Source of the DNA: Nageia nagi
Taxonomy: Eukaryota; Pinophyta
Assembly (NCBI GenBank): GCA_050084985.1
Contig: JBITNC010000002.1
Span: 7,564,001 to 7,628,000, forward strand
DNA length: 64,000 bases
Reading direction: 5' to 3'
The position numbers and the translations under genes are program-made. Positions 34,960-47,202 of this stretch are shown one piece after another (the first letter of the stretch is position 1; each line of letters opens with the position of its first letter). The notes under the pieces were generated by a model that saw only the letters and a list, made by a program, of their open reading frames with translations, made no database searches and was not told where the DNA came from.

Positions 34960-35290
34960 CTGGAACTTAGGCTTTTCCACAACTCTCACCTTCTCCAGAA
35001 CCCAGCCTTTTCACAACTCTCACCTTCTCTGGAACCTAGATTTTTCACAACTCTTACCTTCTCCAGAACCTGAACTTTTCAACAACTCTCACCTTCTCTG
35101 GAACCTGAACTTTTCAACAACTCTCACCTTCTCCGGAACCTAGATTTTTCACAACTCTCACCTTCTCCAAAACCCAGACTTTTCAACAACTCTCACCTTC
35201 TCTGGAACCTGGATTTTTCACAACTCTCACCTTCTCTGGAACTCAGACTTTTCAACAACTCTTACCTTCTCCAAAACCCAGATTTTTCCA
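34960..35290. repeat. About 31-bp tandem repeat in F left LTR
   Basis: About ten copies of CACAACTCTCACCTTCTC followed by CRGAACCYRGAYTTTT. The right LTR has the matching array at about 42270-42605, where more CCGG sites survive. Confidence 0.9.
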
Positions 35291-35415
35291 CAACTGAGCT
35301 TTATCATTTCATTCCAGAACATCATCCTGGGGATCTTAAAATGAACTCATACTACTGTGCGAAGACACAGCCAAAACCAAATGTTGACAATAATGACAAT
35401 CACCCATGCTCAATA

Positions 35416-35427
35416 ATCTCCCCCTTT
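35416..35427 (-). other. Element F polypurine tract
   Basis: AAAGGGGGAGAT on the minus strand, directly next to the left LTR. Confidence 0.9.
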
Positions 35428-35639
35428 GGAATTATTGGCAACACCACTTGATCAGACACCAACATCGGGACTTTTCTCTCCCCCTTTGTCAACAATAACA
35501 AAGGGCATTTACAGACTCCCCCTGATTCCATACATGACATTCTTAGGAAATCAGTAGTATGCACACAAAAACAAGATACACAGAAGCAATATAGGAAAGA
35601 AAAAATAAACACTCCCCCTAAGAATGTGACATCTAGAAC

Positions 35640-38600
35640 TAGCTAATGCTTGGGAAGGACAACTCCTAGCTTGTTTCGAAGATTTTCAAAGATGTCTTTG
35701 GGCAAAGGCTTTGTAAAGATGTCTACTACTTGCTCTGTGGTTGGAATAAAATCCAACTGTACTTCTCCTTATGCCACTCTTTCTTTTAGAAAGTGATATC
35801 TGATTGCTATATGCTTTGTTTTTGAGTGCATAATAGGATTTTTTGAGATATTGATTGCACTTGTGTTATCACACAGAACTGATATGGGCTCGTTAATCTG
35901 TATACCAAAATATTTTAGCATCTACTTCATCCATAGAATCTGTGTGCAGCAAGAAGTTGCTGCTATATACTCTACTTCTACTATAGATAGGGATATTGAG
36001 TCTTGTTTTTTATGCCATCCAACAAGATTATTACCCAAATAAAATGCTCCTCCATTGGTGCTCTTCCTATCATCCATGCATCCTGCCCAGTCTGCATCTG
36101 AAAAGGTAGTAAGTGTAAAGTACTTTCCTCTAGGATACCATAAACCATATTCTACTGTACCTTTGAGATATCTGAATATTCTCTTTACTGTAGTAACATG
36201 TGTTCTTTGGGATTTGCTTGAAATCGAGCAACCATACATACTGCTTGAAGAACATCTGGTCTAGTAGCTATCAAATATAATAAACTTCCAATCATTAACC
36301 TGTATTGTGTTTGATCTACTATTGGTGCTTTATCATCCTTGCTTAATTTGTAGCCTGTCATCATAGGGGTGCTCACAGGTTTACAGTCTTCTATGGTAAA
36401 CTTCTTCAGCATCTCCTTAACATACTTGATTTGAGAAATGAACATGCCATTCTTCAACTGATTGATTTGTAGGCCGAGAATGAATGCAAGCTCACCTATC
36501 ATAGACATCTTGAATTCTATTTGCATGTTGTCAGCAAGATTTTTACATAGCTCATTCTTACTTCCTCCAAAGATTATATCATCTACATAGACAACAACAA
36601 TTAGCTAATTTTCCTTTTCTGATTTAATGTATAAATTGCTATCCACCATTCCTTTTCTAAAGCCTTATTGCTGAAGATATGTATCAAGTCTGGAGTACCA
36701 TGCTCGAGGTGCCTGTTTTAAACCATACAGAGCCTTCTTTAGTTTGCATACCAGATTAGGATTCTCTCCCAATTGGAAACCATCTGGCTATTCAATATAG
36801 ACTTCTTCCTCAATTTTGCCATTTAGAAAGGCTGATTTTACATCCATTTGATAAACTTTAAAGTTTTTATACACTATAAAAGCTAAAAACATGCGAATAG
36901 CTTCTAATCTGGCCATAGGTGCAAAAGTTTCTTCAAAATCAATTCCTTCAACTTGAGCATATCCCTTGCAAACAAGTCTAGCTTTATTTCGAACCACTAT
37001 CCCATCTTCATTCAACTTATTGTGAAAAATCCAATTTGTGCCAATCACATTTTTGTTGGCTGGTCTAGGAACAAGTTCCCATGTTTCATTCTTTTCAATT
37101 TGAGTGAGTTCTTCCTCCATTGCTTTCATCCAGCTTTCATCTTGGCTAGCTTCTGAGACATTTTTAGGCTCTATACTAGATAGGAGAGAATAGGTGCTTG
37201 AAACCCCTCTGCAAGTTTGGATGCCTGTATGAAACTCACCGATGATTTGCTCTTGTGGATGATCCTTGTGCCATCTATTTGGTGGAGTTTTTGAATTTTC
37301 ATCTTCTTCCGACTCATTTTCTGAAACACCATTTGAGTTACTTGGTGGATTTGAATCTTTTGGTTTCTTTACTTGTGATTGCTGTACAAGAGGCTTAGAT
37401 TTGTTTTTATTCTTTTTGTCTTCTTCGATTGAATCTTGATAGGCAGGAAGATCATCATCATCATTTCTCTCGAGAAGATCTCTTTGCTCATCAACGTGAA
37501 CATCAGCACTATCAACGATTATTTTTGTCCTTTTATTGTAACACTTGTATGCTTTACTCTTTGAAGAGTAACCAAGAAAGATACCTTCATCAGATCTATC
37601 CTTAAACTTTCCTAAATTTTCTTCTATTCTCTTGATATAGCATTTGCTGCCAAAGATCCTGAAGTACCTCACTGTAGCTCTTCTTCCAAACCATAATTCA
37701 TATGGTGTTCTATCCTCATGTGGTCGCATCATACATCTGTTTTGAATATGCACTACAGTATGCACTACTTCTTTCCAAAACCTATCAGCAACCTTGCTTT
37801 CTATCAACATGGTTCAAGCCATTTCTTGTATTGCTCTATTTTTTCTTTCAACTACTCCATTTTGTTGTGGAGTTCTAGCTGCAGAGAATTGTCTTGTAAT
37901 TCCGTGTTGTATGCAAAACTTAATAAACTCATCAGAAGTGAACTCACCTCCTCTGTCTGAGTGAAGACATTTAATTCTCCTCTCTATCTAATTTTCTACT
38001 TGATTTTTAAATGCTTTGAACATTTTAAAAGCTTTAGATTTATGTTTTAAAAATTGCACCCAAGTCATTCTTGAATAATCATCTATGAACAGAATAAAAT
38101 ACTTATCTCCATTGAAGCTTTGTGTTCTCATTGGTCCGCATAGGTCGGTGTGTACGATTTCCAATGGTTTGCTTGTGTGATATTCTTTCACTTTGAACTT
38201 TGCCCGAGTTTGCTTTCCCTTTTGGCATGAATCACAAATATCATTTGCTGGTGTGCTAATACTGGGCATATCTCTTACTGCTCTTTTTGAGCAAATGTTC
38301 ATCAAGTTTTTAAAATAGATGTGTCCCAATATCTTATGCCATAGCCAATCATCACTCTCCTTGCCTAGAAGACATGATCCCTCTGAAATATCTGATAAGG
38401 TGTATAAATTGCCATAGGTTCTTGTACTAACTGCTACAAGTCTACCACTATTTGCCCTTCAGATCTCATAGCCATGCTTTTTGAAAATTACATCATGTCC
38501 TTTGTCACATATTTGACTGATGCTCAACAAATTATGCTTCAGTCCCATAACAAATAATACCTCTTCAGATCTGATGTTTCCATCATTTATTTTGACTGTC

Positions 38601-38884
38601 CCTTTGCTGATAATCTATGTGCCATCATTGTTTCCAAATCTTACTGACCCACCTTCATATTCCTGTAGTTTTTGAAATTTCTTCTTATCACCTGTCATGT
38701 GACTTGAGCATCCGCTGTCTAATATCCATGGTGATGGTTTGTCTTGAGCTTTTAATGTTGTTTGAACGATTAAGGACTCTTTATCCTCTTTGAGTTTCTC
38801 CTTTTCTTTCCAGACTTGTTTTACTTTTATTTCAGCTTCTTATTTTTTTATTATTCTTTTCTACTTCCTGTGGATGACTACTCT
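35640..38884 (-). pseudogene. Element F pol: protease, integrase, RT, RNase H
   Basis: Protease WILDSGCSSHMTG near 38728 (DSG intact). Integrase: CDSCQKGKQTRAKF, HTDLCGPM, FILFIDDYSRMTW, LHSDRGGEFTS, TPQQNGVVERKNR, with the catalytic D, D and E all present. RT: a 340-codon open block at 36788-37810 ending [20 protein letters not shown], then the YVDD box VVVYVDDIIFGG near 36590. RNase H: FSDADWAGCMDDRKSTNGGA, VEVEYIAATSC, HSKTKHIAIRYHF, then [11 protein letters not shown] and the end near 35640. Stops include 37811 (CGA to TGA), 36785 (CAG to TAG), 36665 and 36604, plus a one-base deletion near 36205. Catalytic residues are otherwise preserved. Confidence 0.92.
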
Positions 38885-39284
38885 GAAACTATTTATTTTG
38901 TCTTATGGAAGGAAATTGTCTCGATGGAAAGAACCTCATGCCATGATTATTTCTGTAGAATCGGGCAATGTGTCCATATTCATGACAGTTGTAACACTCA
39001 ACAGGATACTCCATTAGTGGGCTGAATGCATTCCTAGTAACAAAGGTTCTTGGAGTGATATTATACTTACATTCAGAATTTTTGTGTCCATACGCATTGC
39101 ATTTGAAACAATATCCATTGAAGGGATGGATGTATCTATTATATTGCTGAGTACTTCTTGGTCCTGCATAGGGTCTTCTTCTAGAATGCACTTGAGTGAA
39201 GCCATCATCCTCCAGTCCTAAGCGATCTTCCTTCTTCTTGGTTTCTTTTATGTTTTCCCTTTTTATGTCATTGGAAGATTGTCC
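38885..39284 (-). pseudogene. Element F gag C-terminus with two zinc knuckles
   Basis: This continues the gag frame beyond the stop at 39285, which is TAA where a Gln codon is likely (GYE-stop-GQSSND). The open part MHSRRRPYAGPRSTQQYNRY is followed by a canonical knuckle CFKCNAYGHKNSEC. A second, CYNCHEYGHIARFY, has lost its last Cys. The frame ends at 38886. Pol lies one frame over, and an A7 run at about 38845 is where the frames appear to part. Confidence 0.82.
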
Positions 39285-40712
39285 TTATTCATATCCCAGA
39301 CCAGATTTATCAGAAAACATTCTTTGACTGTTAATGATTTCACTAAGTTTAGTCGACCTTCCTTCTAGATATTCAAAAGAGCTGATTCTCTTGGTGACTT
39401 CCTCTAGTTGCATACGTAGCCCAGTTATTTCTTCTTCAAGCTTAGTGCAATTTTTAACTTTCACAAGAAGCTGTTCCTCCAAACTCTCATTTATCCTCTT
39501 AGATTCTTCCACTTCTATTTTTAAGGTTTCTATAATATTACTTGCATCATCAAACCTTTTTGAGAGTTTCTTATTTTTCTTTACTTCTTTATTCAGTTCA
39601 TTCAATGTTGTTATTAGTTCTTCTTCAAGATCAATCTCAATCTCACAGTCATTTTCTTCATCTATCTCTTCCTTTTTATGTTCTTGGGCATTTTGATTAT
39701 CTTCTTTCAGTTTCTCTTCAAATGCCATAAACAATGCTCCATTGTATTCTTTTTCTGATTCATTACTGGAATCATCATCAGTGGAGCCTTTATTTCTGGA
39801 TATGAAGCTCTGTCTATTTGACCTTCTATTTCGAACATGAGATTTCATTTTGTGGTTTTTCTCAAAATATGATTCTTGATCATCTTTATTAGTTTTTCTA
39901 TATGGACATTTTGAAATGAAATGACCAATACCACCATAGTTAAAACATTTAAATGGTAGCTTGCCTTCATATTTACCTTTTCCCCTTTTTAGCTTTCTAA
40001 CAAAATTTGCTTCTGCTCCATCAGATTGTTCCTCATCATCAGAATCTATTTTGGCTTTGGTACTGTTGTTAGCTTTAAATGCTACTTCCTTTTCTGAATG
40101 CTTTGCTTTTCTGATCCTCATTTCATAAGCAATCAGCGATCCATGCATTTCATCCATGCTGAAAGTTTTCAAATTTTTTGCTTCTTCAATAGCAGACACC
40201 TTTGAATCAAAGTGATATGTGAGAGATCGCAGTACCTTTTTCACGATGACATGATCTTCAATTTCTTCCCCAAGACCTCTGATTGCATTAGTAATTTCAT
40301 TTACTCTCAACATGTATGCTTCGATGGTTTCATATTCATTCATGTTTAGAACTTTGAATTGAGCTCTATAAGTTTGGAGTTTTGCTTCCTTGACTTTATC
40401 ATCTCCTTCGTGAATGCTCTTCAACTTATTCCATATTTCTTTTACAGATTTGCATGCCATAACTTTCACTAGTTCACTGTCCACTAGACCACACATTAGA
40501 GCATTTCTTGCTTTTGCATCACATTCAAATGCCTTTCTTTGTACTTCATCTGATGGACCTGTAGGGGGAGGAGTGTAACCCCTTTTAACAACATCCCAAG
40601 TACCAAAACCCAATGCATTGAGATAAGTCTTCATTCGAATTTTCCAGAAAGCATAATTATTTCCATCAAAGAGAGGTGCTTTGTTAGATGAGAAACCTTC
40701 TCCGCTTGCCAT
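39285..40712 (-). CDS. Element F gag polyprotein (475 residues, prematurely ended)
   Basis: Open frame starting MASGEGFSSNKAPLFDGNNY and ending LGYE-stop. The N-terminal 230 residues are the UBN2/DUF4219-type gag of plant Ty1/copia elements (FDGNNYAFWKIRMKTYL, LTYHFDSKVSAIEEAKNL). A zinc knuckle near residue 260 reads CFNYGGIGHFISKC, with the second Cys changed to Tyr. Residues about 300-360 are acidic and Ser-rich. Residues about 365-455 form a heptad-rich coiled coil (ELITTLNELNKEVKKNKK, LKIEVEESKRINESLEEQL). Gag assembles the particle and binds RNA. The stop at 39285 is likely a C-to-T change, since the same frame runs on with two more knuckles. ATG 40712 follows the PBS by about 40 bp. 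Confidence 0.9.
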   Translation of the reverse strand: MASGEGFSSNKAPLFDGNNYAFWKIRMKTYLNALGFGTWDVVKRGYTPPPTGPSDEVQRKAFECDAKARNALMCGLVDSELVKVMACKSVKEIWNKLKSIHEGDDKVKEAKLQTYRAQFKVLNMNEYETIEAYMLRVNEITNAIRGLGEEIEDHVIVKKVLRSLTYHFDSKVSAIEEAKNLKTFSMDEMHGSLIAYEMRIRKAKHSEKEVAFKANNSTKAKIDSDDEEQSDGAEANFVRKLKRGKGKYEGKLPFKCFNYGGIGHFISKCPYRKTNKDDQESYFEKNHKMKSHVRNRRSNRQSFISRNKGSTDDDSSNESEKEYNGALFMAFEEKLKEDNQNAQEHKKEEIDEENDCEIEIDLEEELITTLNELNKEVKKNKKLSKRFDDASNIIETLKIEVEESKRINESLEEQLLVKVKNCTKLEEEITGLRMQLEEVTKRISSFEYLEGRSTKLSEIINSQRMFSDKSGLGYE

Positions 40713-40754
40713 AGTGCCACTACCAGGATCTCCTTAGCTGTTATAGCCTAAGTA

Positions 40755-40774
40755 GGAACCTTGCTCTGATACCA
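40755..40774 (-). other. Element F primer binding site
   Basis: TGGTATCAGAGCAAGGTTCC on the minus strand, two bases from the right LTR. It is an excellent match to the initiator tRNA-Met site. Confidence 0.95.
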
Positions 40775-40776
40775 AT

Positions 40777-42728
40777 TGTTGGACTTCGAGTGACATTGAG
40801 AGGGGGGGTGAATCAGTGTATATAAAAATAATCAATTTAACCTTCTTAAATAAAGATAGATTAAAAGCTAGAGAAAATTGAGCAAGCACACCAGTACATC
40901 ACACAACACCAGATGTAACGAGGTTCACCAGATTGGCTACATCCCCGAAAATGACTGCTTGGACACCAATCCAAATCTAGCCATTAAAGAAAGCTTACAG
41001 ATTCACAGCACCAACTATGAAGGGTAGCACCAACTACCACTTTGCAAATAGCAACACCTACTGCTTGGAGCACCAACTCCAGCTCTCAAGTACCCACTTG
41101 AGATAACATTCAAAAAGGAGGAAAGAATACAGTTCTAGAAGACCCTCAATGGTCTAGCTCTAATGTTCACTATTTTATCTCTGCACACAACTCCAAAGTA
41201 ACACACTTAAATAATCACACTCCTATCTGCATATTCATTTGCTCACTTCACGTTCTCCTGATACTCCCCTCTTCCACCCTATTACCTCCACGACCACTCT
41301 TCTCTCCACACTCCTCTCCTCTTTCATGCTCTTACCACCTCAATCACCCTTCTCTACTCGCCCATTTTTACTTCATCTACAATCCACACTTCACGTACTT
41401 TCCTGCAACCGTTACACATCAAGAAAGCCCCTCACAAAACTATTCCTATCATGACATGTTACCAAAAACAAACTTAAAAGGAATCTTTATTTGTAACTGC
41501 TCCTGCACTAAGAGAGTTCACTATCTGAGACTGCAACTGCTGTAACTGATGAACGCTCCTCTTACTCAAACAGAGTTGTTTAGACATGTATACCTTTTTC
41601 TCCACTAATTTTGGAGATTTGACAGTATCTAATTATTTCTGATAATTCTAGACTCTTTTCTTCTTCATAATGGTATTTCTGATAATTCTGGACTCTTTTC
41701 TTCTTCATAATGGTATTTCTGATAATCGTGGACTCTTTTCTTCTTCATAATGGTATTTCTGATAATCCTAGACTCTTTGTCTCACTTACTGAATGTTTAT
41801 TGTATACATCGTGATGTCATCATCTCCAAACTCCAGAAGTAGAGTAAAATGCTTCCCGCATGATGTCATCATCTCTGGACTCCGAAAGAGAGTTCCAATG
41901 TATCTATGTGGCTTTTCAGACTTTTCAACACCTACACCGTGATGTCATCATCTTTGGACTCCGGTCTTTACCAAAATGCGACTATCTTATGCTCTATGAT
42001 GTCATCCTTTTAATCTGGAACATTTACTTTATGGACTCTAGATTTTCAATCTCTCTTTGCTGATCTCATCTCTGCATTTTGGAATGCTTTACTCATTGGC
42101 TCCGGCTATTTGATCACTCTTTGCTGACCTCATCACTTTCGGGATCCGGGCTCATTCAAAAAGATGAATGTTGTTCTCCCTGTGACATCATCTTCATATT
42201 TCTGGAATGCTCTACTTCTGAAATACTTAATTAACTAGTTTTGACTCCTTAATTTCTCTTTACTGACCTCATCTTCTCCAGAACCCAGGCTTTTCCACAA
42301 CTCTCGCCTTCTCTAGAACCTGGACTTTTCACAACTCTCACCTTCTCTGGAACCCAGATTTTTCACAACTCTCACCTTCTTCAGAACCTGAACTTTTCAA
42401 CAACTCTCACCTTCTCTGGAACCCGGACTTTTCAACAACTCTCACCTTCTCCGGAACCCGGATTTTTCACAACTCTCACCTTCTCTAGAACCTGGACTTT
42501 TCAACAACTCTCACCTTCTCTGGAACCCAGATTTTTCACAACTCTCACCTTCTCTGGAACCCGGACTTTTCAACAACTCTCACCTTCTCCGGAACTTGGA
42601 TTTTTCCACAACTAAGCTTTATCATTTCATTCCAGAATGTCATCCTGGGGATCTTAAAATGAACTCATACTACTGCGCGAAGACACAGCCAAAACCAAAT
42701 GTTGACAACAATGACAATCACCCATGCT

Positions 42729-42733
<5 letters not shown>
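40777..42733 (-). repeat. Element F 5' LTR (right copy)
   Basis: TGTTGGACTTCGAGTG to GCTCAACA on the plus strand, 1,957 bp. It holds TGATGTCATCATCTCC units (41800-42010), a 38-bp array and a 31-bp array, all shared with the left LTR. Confidence 0.95.
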
Positions 42734-42766
<33 letters not shown>

Positions 42767-44037
42767 ATTATTAAATTAGAAAATGTTATTCTTATTTGAT
42801 GAAAACTATACTGATTTAGATCACTTATCAATTTATATTTATATATTCCCCCATTCACATATACCATTTGTACATATATTACATTGCATATGTATGATTA
42901 TCATAATGTTATTTAAATTTATTATCATTCTAGCTTCTATTATGACATCTGATATCTAAATTTTAGACAATTTAAGATGATAGATAAGAATGTTTGATAT
43001 CTTTGGAATATCATGAACTCAAACACTATTCTTACATTTAAAATCTCAAAATAAATAGACATTGAATATTTTGAAGTATAGTTTTAAAGGAAATATTCTC
43101 CAATTATTTTTCTTCATCCCAAACCCAAGGTAATATATATATAAAAGAGACCAAAAAAAGGAAGAGAAAAAAGAAAAAAAGAAATATATGCTTGGGTCAT
43201 TACAGTATCCTCTATTGGGGCTATGGATGTCTAACTAGCAATAGAGCAAGGTTGTAGTAGTATCTAGGTGTTAATCCTCATCAGGGTTATGGATGCATGT
43301 CTGGTAATGGGGCATACCTAATAAAGAGGCAAAATGTCCAAATAAATTTGGACCACCATATGCATATAAGGAGAATTGACTTTAAACTATGCTTTTAAAA
43401 ATATTTAATTTATGGATGTCTAGAAAAGTAAATGAATATCACCATACACACACAAGTTCAAGATAAACTTTTGATATTATGATTATGTTTTATATCATCT
43501 CTTATTGCATAAATTAAGGTAACATGAAGATTTATAAAGCTAGTTAATTGATTATTTCTTTAATCATATTATGTTATCAATACTATCCATATATCCCAAT
43601 ATAAAATTATCTTTATTATTATTTAAATTGATAAGTGATCTTGTTATTCTAGTTATCTTCTATATTTGTATAATATTTCTTATCACATATTTATTTATAC
43701 ACACACATAGTCAAGAAATAGAAAATGATGCATCTAATTCCATACTATTATACTTAAAATATGTCTTATAAAATTTTATTTACAAAAACTTCATTGTCTA
43801 CTATTTTATATAACCTTTATGATAATAGCATCAAAATATTTGAACATCATTCATTATATGAAATCATCATAAATTTGAATATATAATTATAATAAAAATC
43901 ATCATATACCTATCTACCAATATAAAACTTAATATGATATAACCCCAAATATCCTCAACTACTCAATCATATAACATATCAAATCATAACATCTCAAATT
44001 ACATCATCTCATAAAAAATATATAAAAATACATGATC
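42734..44037. other. Element D spacer right of F, no gene
   Basis: It begins with the resumed TA microsatellite (42734-42763) and is AT-rich, with a purine run at 43143-43190. At about 43210-43375 there is a decayed tandem pair around GGGCTATGGATGTCT / GGGTTATGGATGCATGTCT. No coding frame is supported. Confidence 0.5.
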
Positions 44038-46107
44038 TTATACAGTATATAGTCTCAAAATATGATATGGGTATCCTCATGGACTACCCCAACCATAAGA
44101 TCCTCCTCAAGGACTACTCCAACCACTACCCTAACCTTGAAAACTATAGTGATCTCTTCATTGCCTACTCAACTCTCCAATGTCTTGGTTAGGAGGAGTA
44201 GTACCAATAGACCATATAGGGCTAGCTAGTCAGGTAGCCCCCCATAACTATGATGATCTAAAAATACCCTAGGAGGATGCCCAAGGTGTAGTACCTCTAC
44301 TACAAGAGGCTCCTAATCTCATTGTCCTACCTATAGAACCTATCATCCCTTAAGCACTGCTTGCATGATAAGTAGACAAATAAATAGGAATATAACTCAA
44401 TGGAGGTATAGGATACTGCACACTAGGAGAAAATGCTAGTACACCTATCAACCAAGTTTGAATAATGGCACTATAATAATCTCTCTATTGATAGATGCCA
44501 TGAAAAAATGCTGAGGATCTACTCTCTATACCTCCAAGAGTAGGTGCTACTCCCATATAATGAGCCTAAGATCCCTACAGTGATACATGAGTCTCATCCC
44601 TCTCTTGGTGATACTAATCCCTCTTAACTCTATATCTATATGTGCATGAGTTGGCTTGCACCAATTGATATCTGAGCTCATAAATATCACCTAGTAAAGT
44701 ATCAATAGTAGGGATCAGAGTAGCTAGGATATCACCTCTATCATCATCATATTTACTTGGGGAAACTACCTCCTTAGTTGGACTTAGTACTCTCTCCTTA
44801 GGAATAAACTCCTAAGTAGGATCTATCATCCTCTCCTCTCCCTCACCTACTACTATCTCACCTATGACTACACCCACCTCCTCAACATCATCAACATGCT
44901 GACAAATGCATCTACTCTCTCCATCATCCTCACCACCCTCTAACTCAACATGCCACTAAGCTCTAAACTCCTTAGTAATACCAATATCATATACTCTAGT
45001 ATCATCCTCAATCAATGCCTCCTCCTAAGTAGGATCTGGATCTACATATACCAAAGATTGAACACCATCCTCTAGGATAGTACCCTCATGCTAATATAGC
45101 ATTGGTGGAAGTGGAATGTCCAGAACTAAACTAAACTAGTAATGTACTCTACCAAACTAAAAAAACTCAAGGAAATCTATTCATCTACCACTTAATATAT
45201 GTGGATATCAAATACCAGTAATCTCCCTTGCAAGCTCAGCCCAAACTAGATATAAATGATAAGATCTAAACCTCACCTAATCTAGAACTAAATAAAATAG
45301 GATGTGGTAGTAATAGGCCACATCTCACCTAATTCTATCTGATGGATGAATATAAAAATCATCATGCCATTGAATGATGCCTACCTCATACTCTAAATGG
45401 CTACCAAAACTAGCCATAGGTAAACTTGAAGGGCAAGCTATAGCAATATGCTCGTAAGCCCATGCCTGCAAAGTGATAGTAACTGACAAGGAAGCATGAT
45501 GCCCCTAAGAATAAAAGAATAGATATTTATAAATTTGAGCTAATAATGTAGGTTCCCAAGCATATACTATCTCATGTTGTATCATATCTACTATAATTGG
45601 CAAAAGTGACCATGGAAATCTTCCACCACTAGTATCTGGGAGAGCATAACACTGAACTAATCTCATTAAATATGAAAAATGTATAGCTCCCATCTGATCC
45701 TTCATCTAATATTGATAATATCAGATCTCTCTAAAAATAATCTCAAAAATAATAATATCAACTCTATTTTCTTCATAAACATATGAAATCACTGGCAAAG
45801 CTTCAGCTCTATCTACCACATGCTATATCCTTTGACCATGGATAGGTAGTTTATATAATTGATGAATGTACTCTATAGTGATCATCATCTCCCTAGTTGG
45901 GAGATGAAAAGTATGAGCATCCCATCTATCTAATAAAGTTGCCAATAATGGATACTCCCAATGAATGCGACCCATATATGGGCCCATGCCAAATCTAACT
46001 ATTTTAAAGAATGTGTGATCAATCAGACCTAGAAACTCCCTACCCACTTGAATGATAGAAGGGTATCTACCATGAGGCTCAAAAATGTCTCAAACCTATA
46101 AATTCAT
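44038..46107 (-). pseudogene. Antisense plant mobile domain (PMD) ORF of element D
   Basis: A 690-codon frame, antisense to D, from ATG 46107 to TAA 44038. It keeps one frame despite about 20 stops, most at positions explained by C-to-T change. The PMD (aminotransferase-like, PF10536) signature is clear: LLDRWDAHTFHLPTREMMIT then IHQLYKLPIHG (about 45830-45930). Further on, LAQIYKYLFFYS and ITLQAWAYEHIAIACPSS (about 45440-45560) match the second half of the domain. The C-terminal third is acidic and then Gly/Ser/Trp-rich. PMD proteins include the host nuclear factors MAIN and MAIL1; antisense PMD ORFs are known as extra genes of Tat elements. Its position inside D, between pol and the 3' LTR, makes it a retrotransposon cargo gene, not a host locus. 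What it does for the element is unknown. Confidence 0.82.
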
Positions 46108-47202
46108 AAAACTTTTAATTTAAAAAAAAATATACGATTGAACATGAAACATCGACATTCATATGCTAGTATTATAGAATCATTGATGTCCAACATATAA
46201 ACATTGATGACCCTAAAACCCTTTGGCTCTAGCTAATGATTACGATCAAGGGTTTGAAAATTTATTAAAATAAATAAAAAGAAAGGTCTAAACTACATTC
46301 TAATTTGATAGAAACTTTTTAAATACCTAATTATTGTATTTTATAACTAAAAAATTAAAACAAAATGGTTAAAATATCATATATAAGCAAAAATTAAAAA
46401 ACATGGTTAGTTTAAAACCTACCTCTTCTCAGATAGGTCGGTAATGGCCAGCAAAGTAATGATGTGGAGGCATGATAGTCTTGTCAGATACTGACAACTA
46501 ACAACATAGTAAAAAGTATGAAAAATAGATGGCACCTAGCTAATATGTAAATGACAAAATAGAAAGTAATAATGAAATTTAATCTTTTCCTTTTTATAAT
46601 CATGTGACATGAAATGCCAACAACCAGATATCAAACACTGGTGATTCATTGAAAATGCTAGCATTTTAAATCTATTAACAAAAAAAAGTGGTTATGATTA
46701 TATTTTTTCTAAGTAACTTAAGCTTCATACGTAAAAGATTTTGATAATGCTTCTTCAAATATTGTTGATTTTGCAAATATCAAAATTGGTAAAATGTGAT
46801 AAATCATTATTACATAAGATCACCCTGAAACCTTGTTGTTGGAACAAAGGATAACACCATCAAAAACCCATATACTAAAGAAATACTTATATGGTACATG
46901 TGTGCTTAGATATGCAAAATGACATAACAAAAATGTCACACAACTGTCACATAAGCTCAACACATTGTCATACTAAAAATAGTCATTTCTAAGGTATATA
47001 CAAATTTGTTTTCAAAACACATCAAATATTAAATGAAAACACATATTATCATAATTTGATAGATCAAAATTTCAACTTACATAATAGATTGAGTCAAAAT
47101 TTCTATCATAAAAAATCTCAAAGATAAATAGATAAAATAATAATTTAAAGCTTACCATTCTATATTTTTGAAACTATTAACCTTATCCTCGATTAATAAT
47201 TC
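46108..47202. other. Element D spacer between PMD ORF and PPT, no gene
   Basis: AT-rich, nothing recognised. By position it should contain the antisense ORF's promoter, but no clear TATA box stands out. Confidence 0.4.

Larger units (their letters stand above)
33457..35415 (-). repeat. Element F 3' LTR (left copy)
   Basis: TGTTGGACTTCGAGTG to GCTCAATA (expected CAACA, one change). It aligns with 40777-42733. It carries the same tandem arrays as the right copy. Confidence 0.95.
33457..42733 (-). mobile_element. Element F: Ty1/copia retrotransposon, 9,277 bp
   Basis: Complete minus-strand element with LTRs of 1,959 and 1,957 bp (plus-strand ends TGTTGGACTTC...GCTCAACA). It has a PBS matching initiator tRNA-Met, a gag-pol reading right to left and a PPT. 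Flanking ATATA on both sides is a possible TSD but lies in a TA run, so it is not diagnostic. Domain order gag, protease, integrase, RT, RNase H is the Ty1/copia order. The LTRs differ at roughly one base in twenty by eye. Only about ten lesions break the polyprotein, so it is younger than D and E. Confidence 0.95.

Noticed and set aside
34960-35290. CRISPR-like direct repeats
   Set aside because: Units are back to back without unique spacers, lie in LTRs of a plant retrotransposon, and occur in both LTR copies.
39334-39730. Ser-rich plus-strand frames (120 and 62 codons)
   Set aside because: Antisense of the coiled-coil region of element F gag.
42734-42763. TA run as an AT-rich origin or attachment site
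   Set aside because: It is simply the microsatellite into which element F inserted.
44038-46107. A host MAIN/MAIL1-type gene
   Set aside because: It lies inside element D between pol and the 3' LTR, is intronless in one frame, and has about 20 stops; a retrotransposon cargo ORF fits better.
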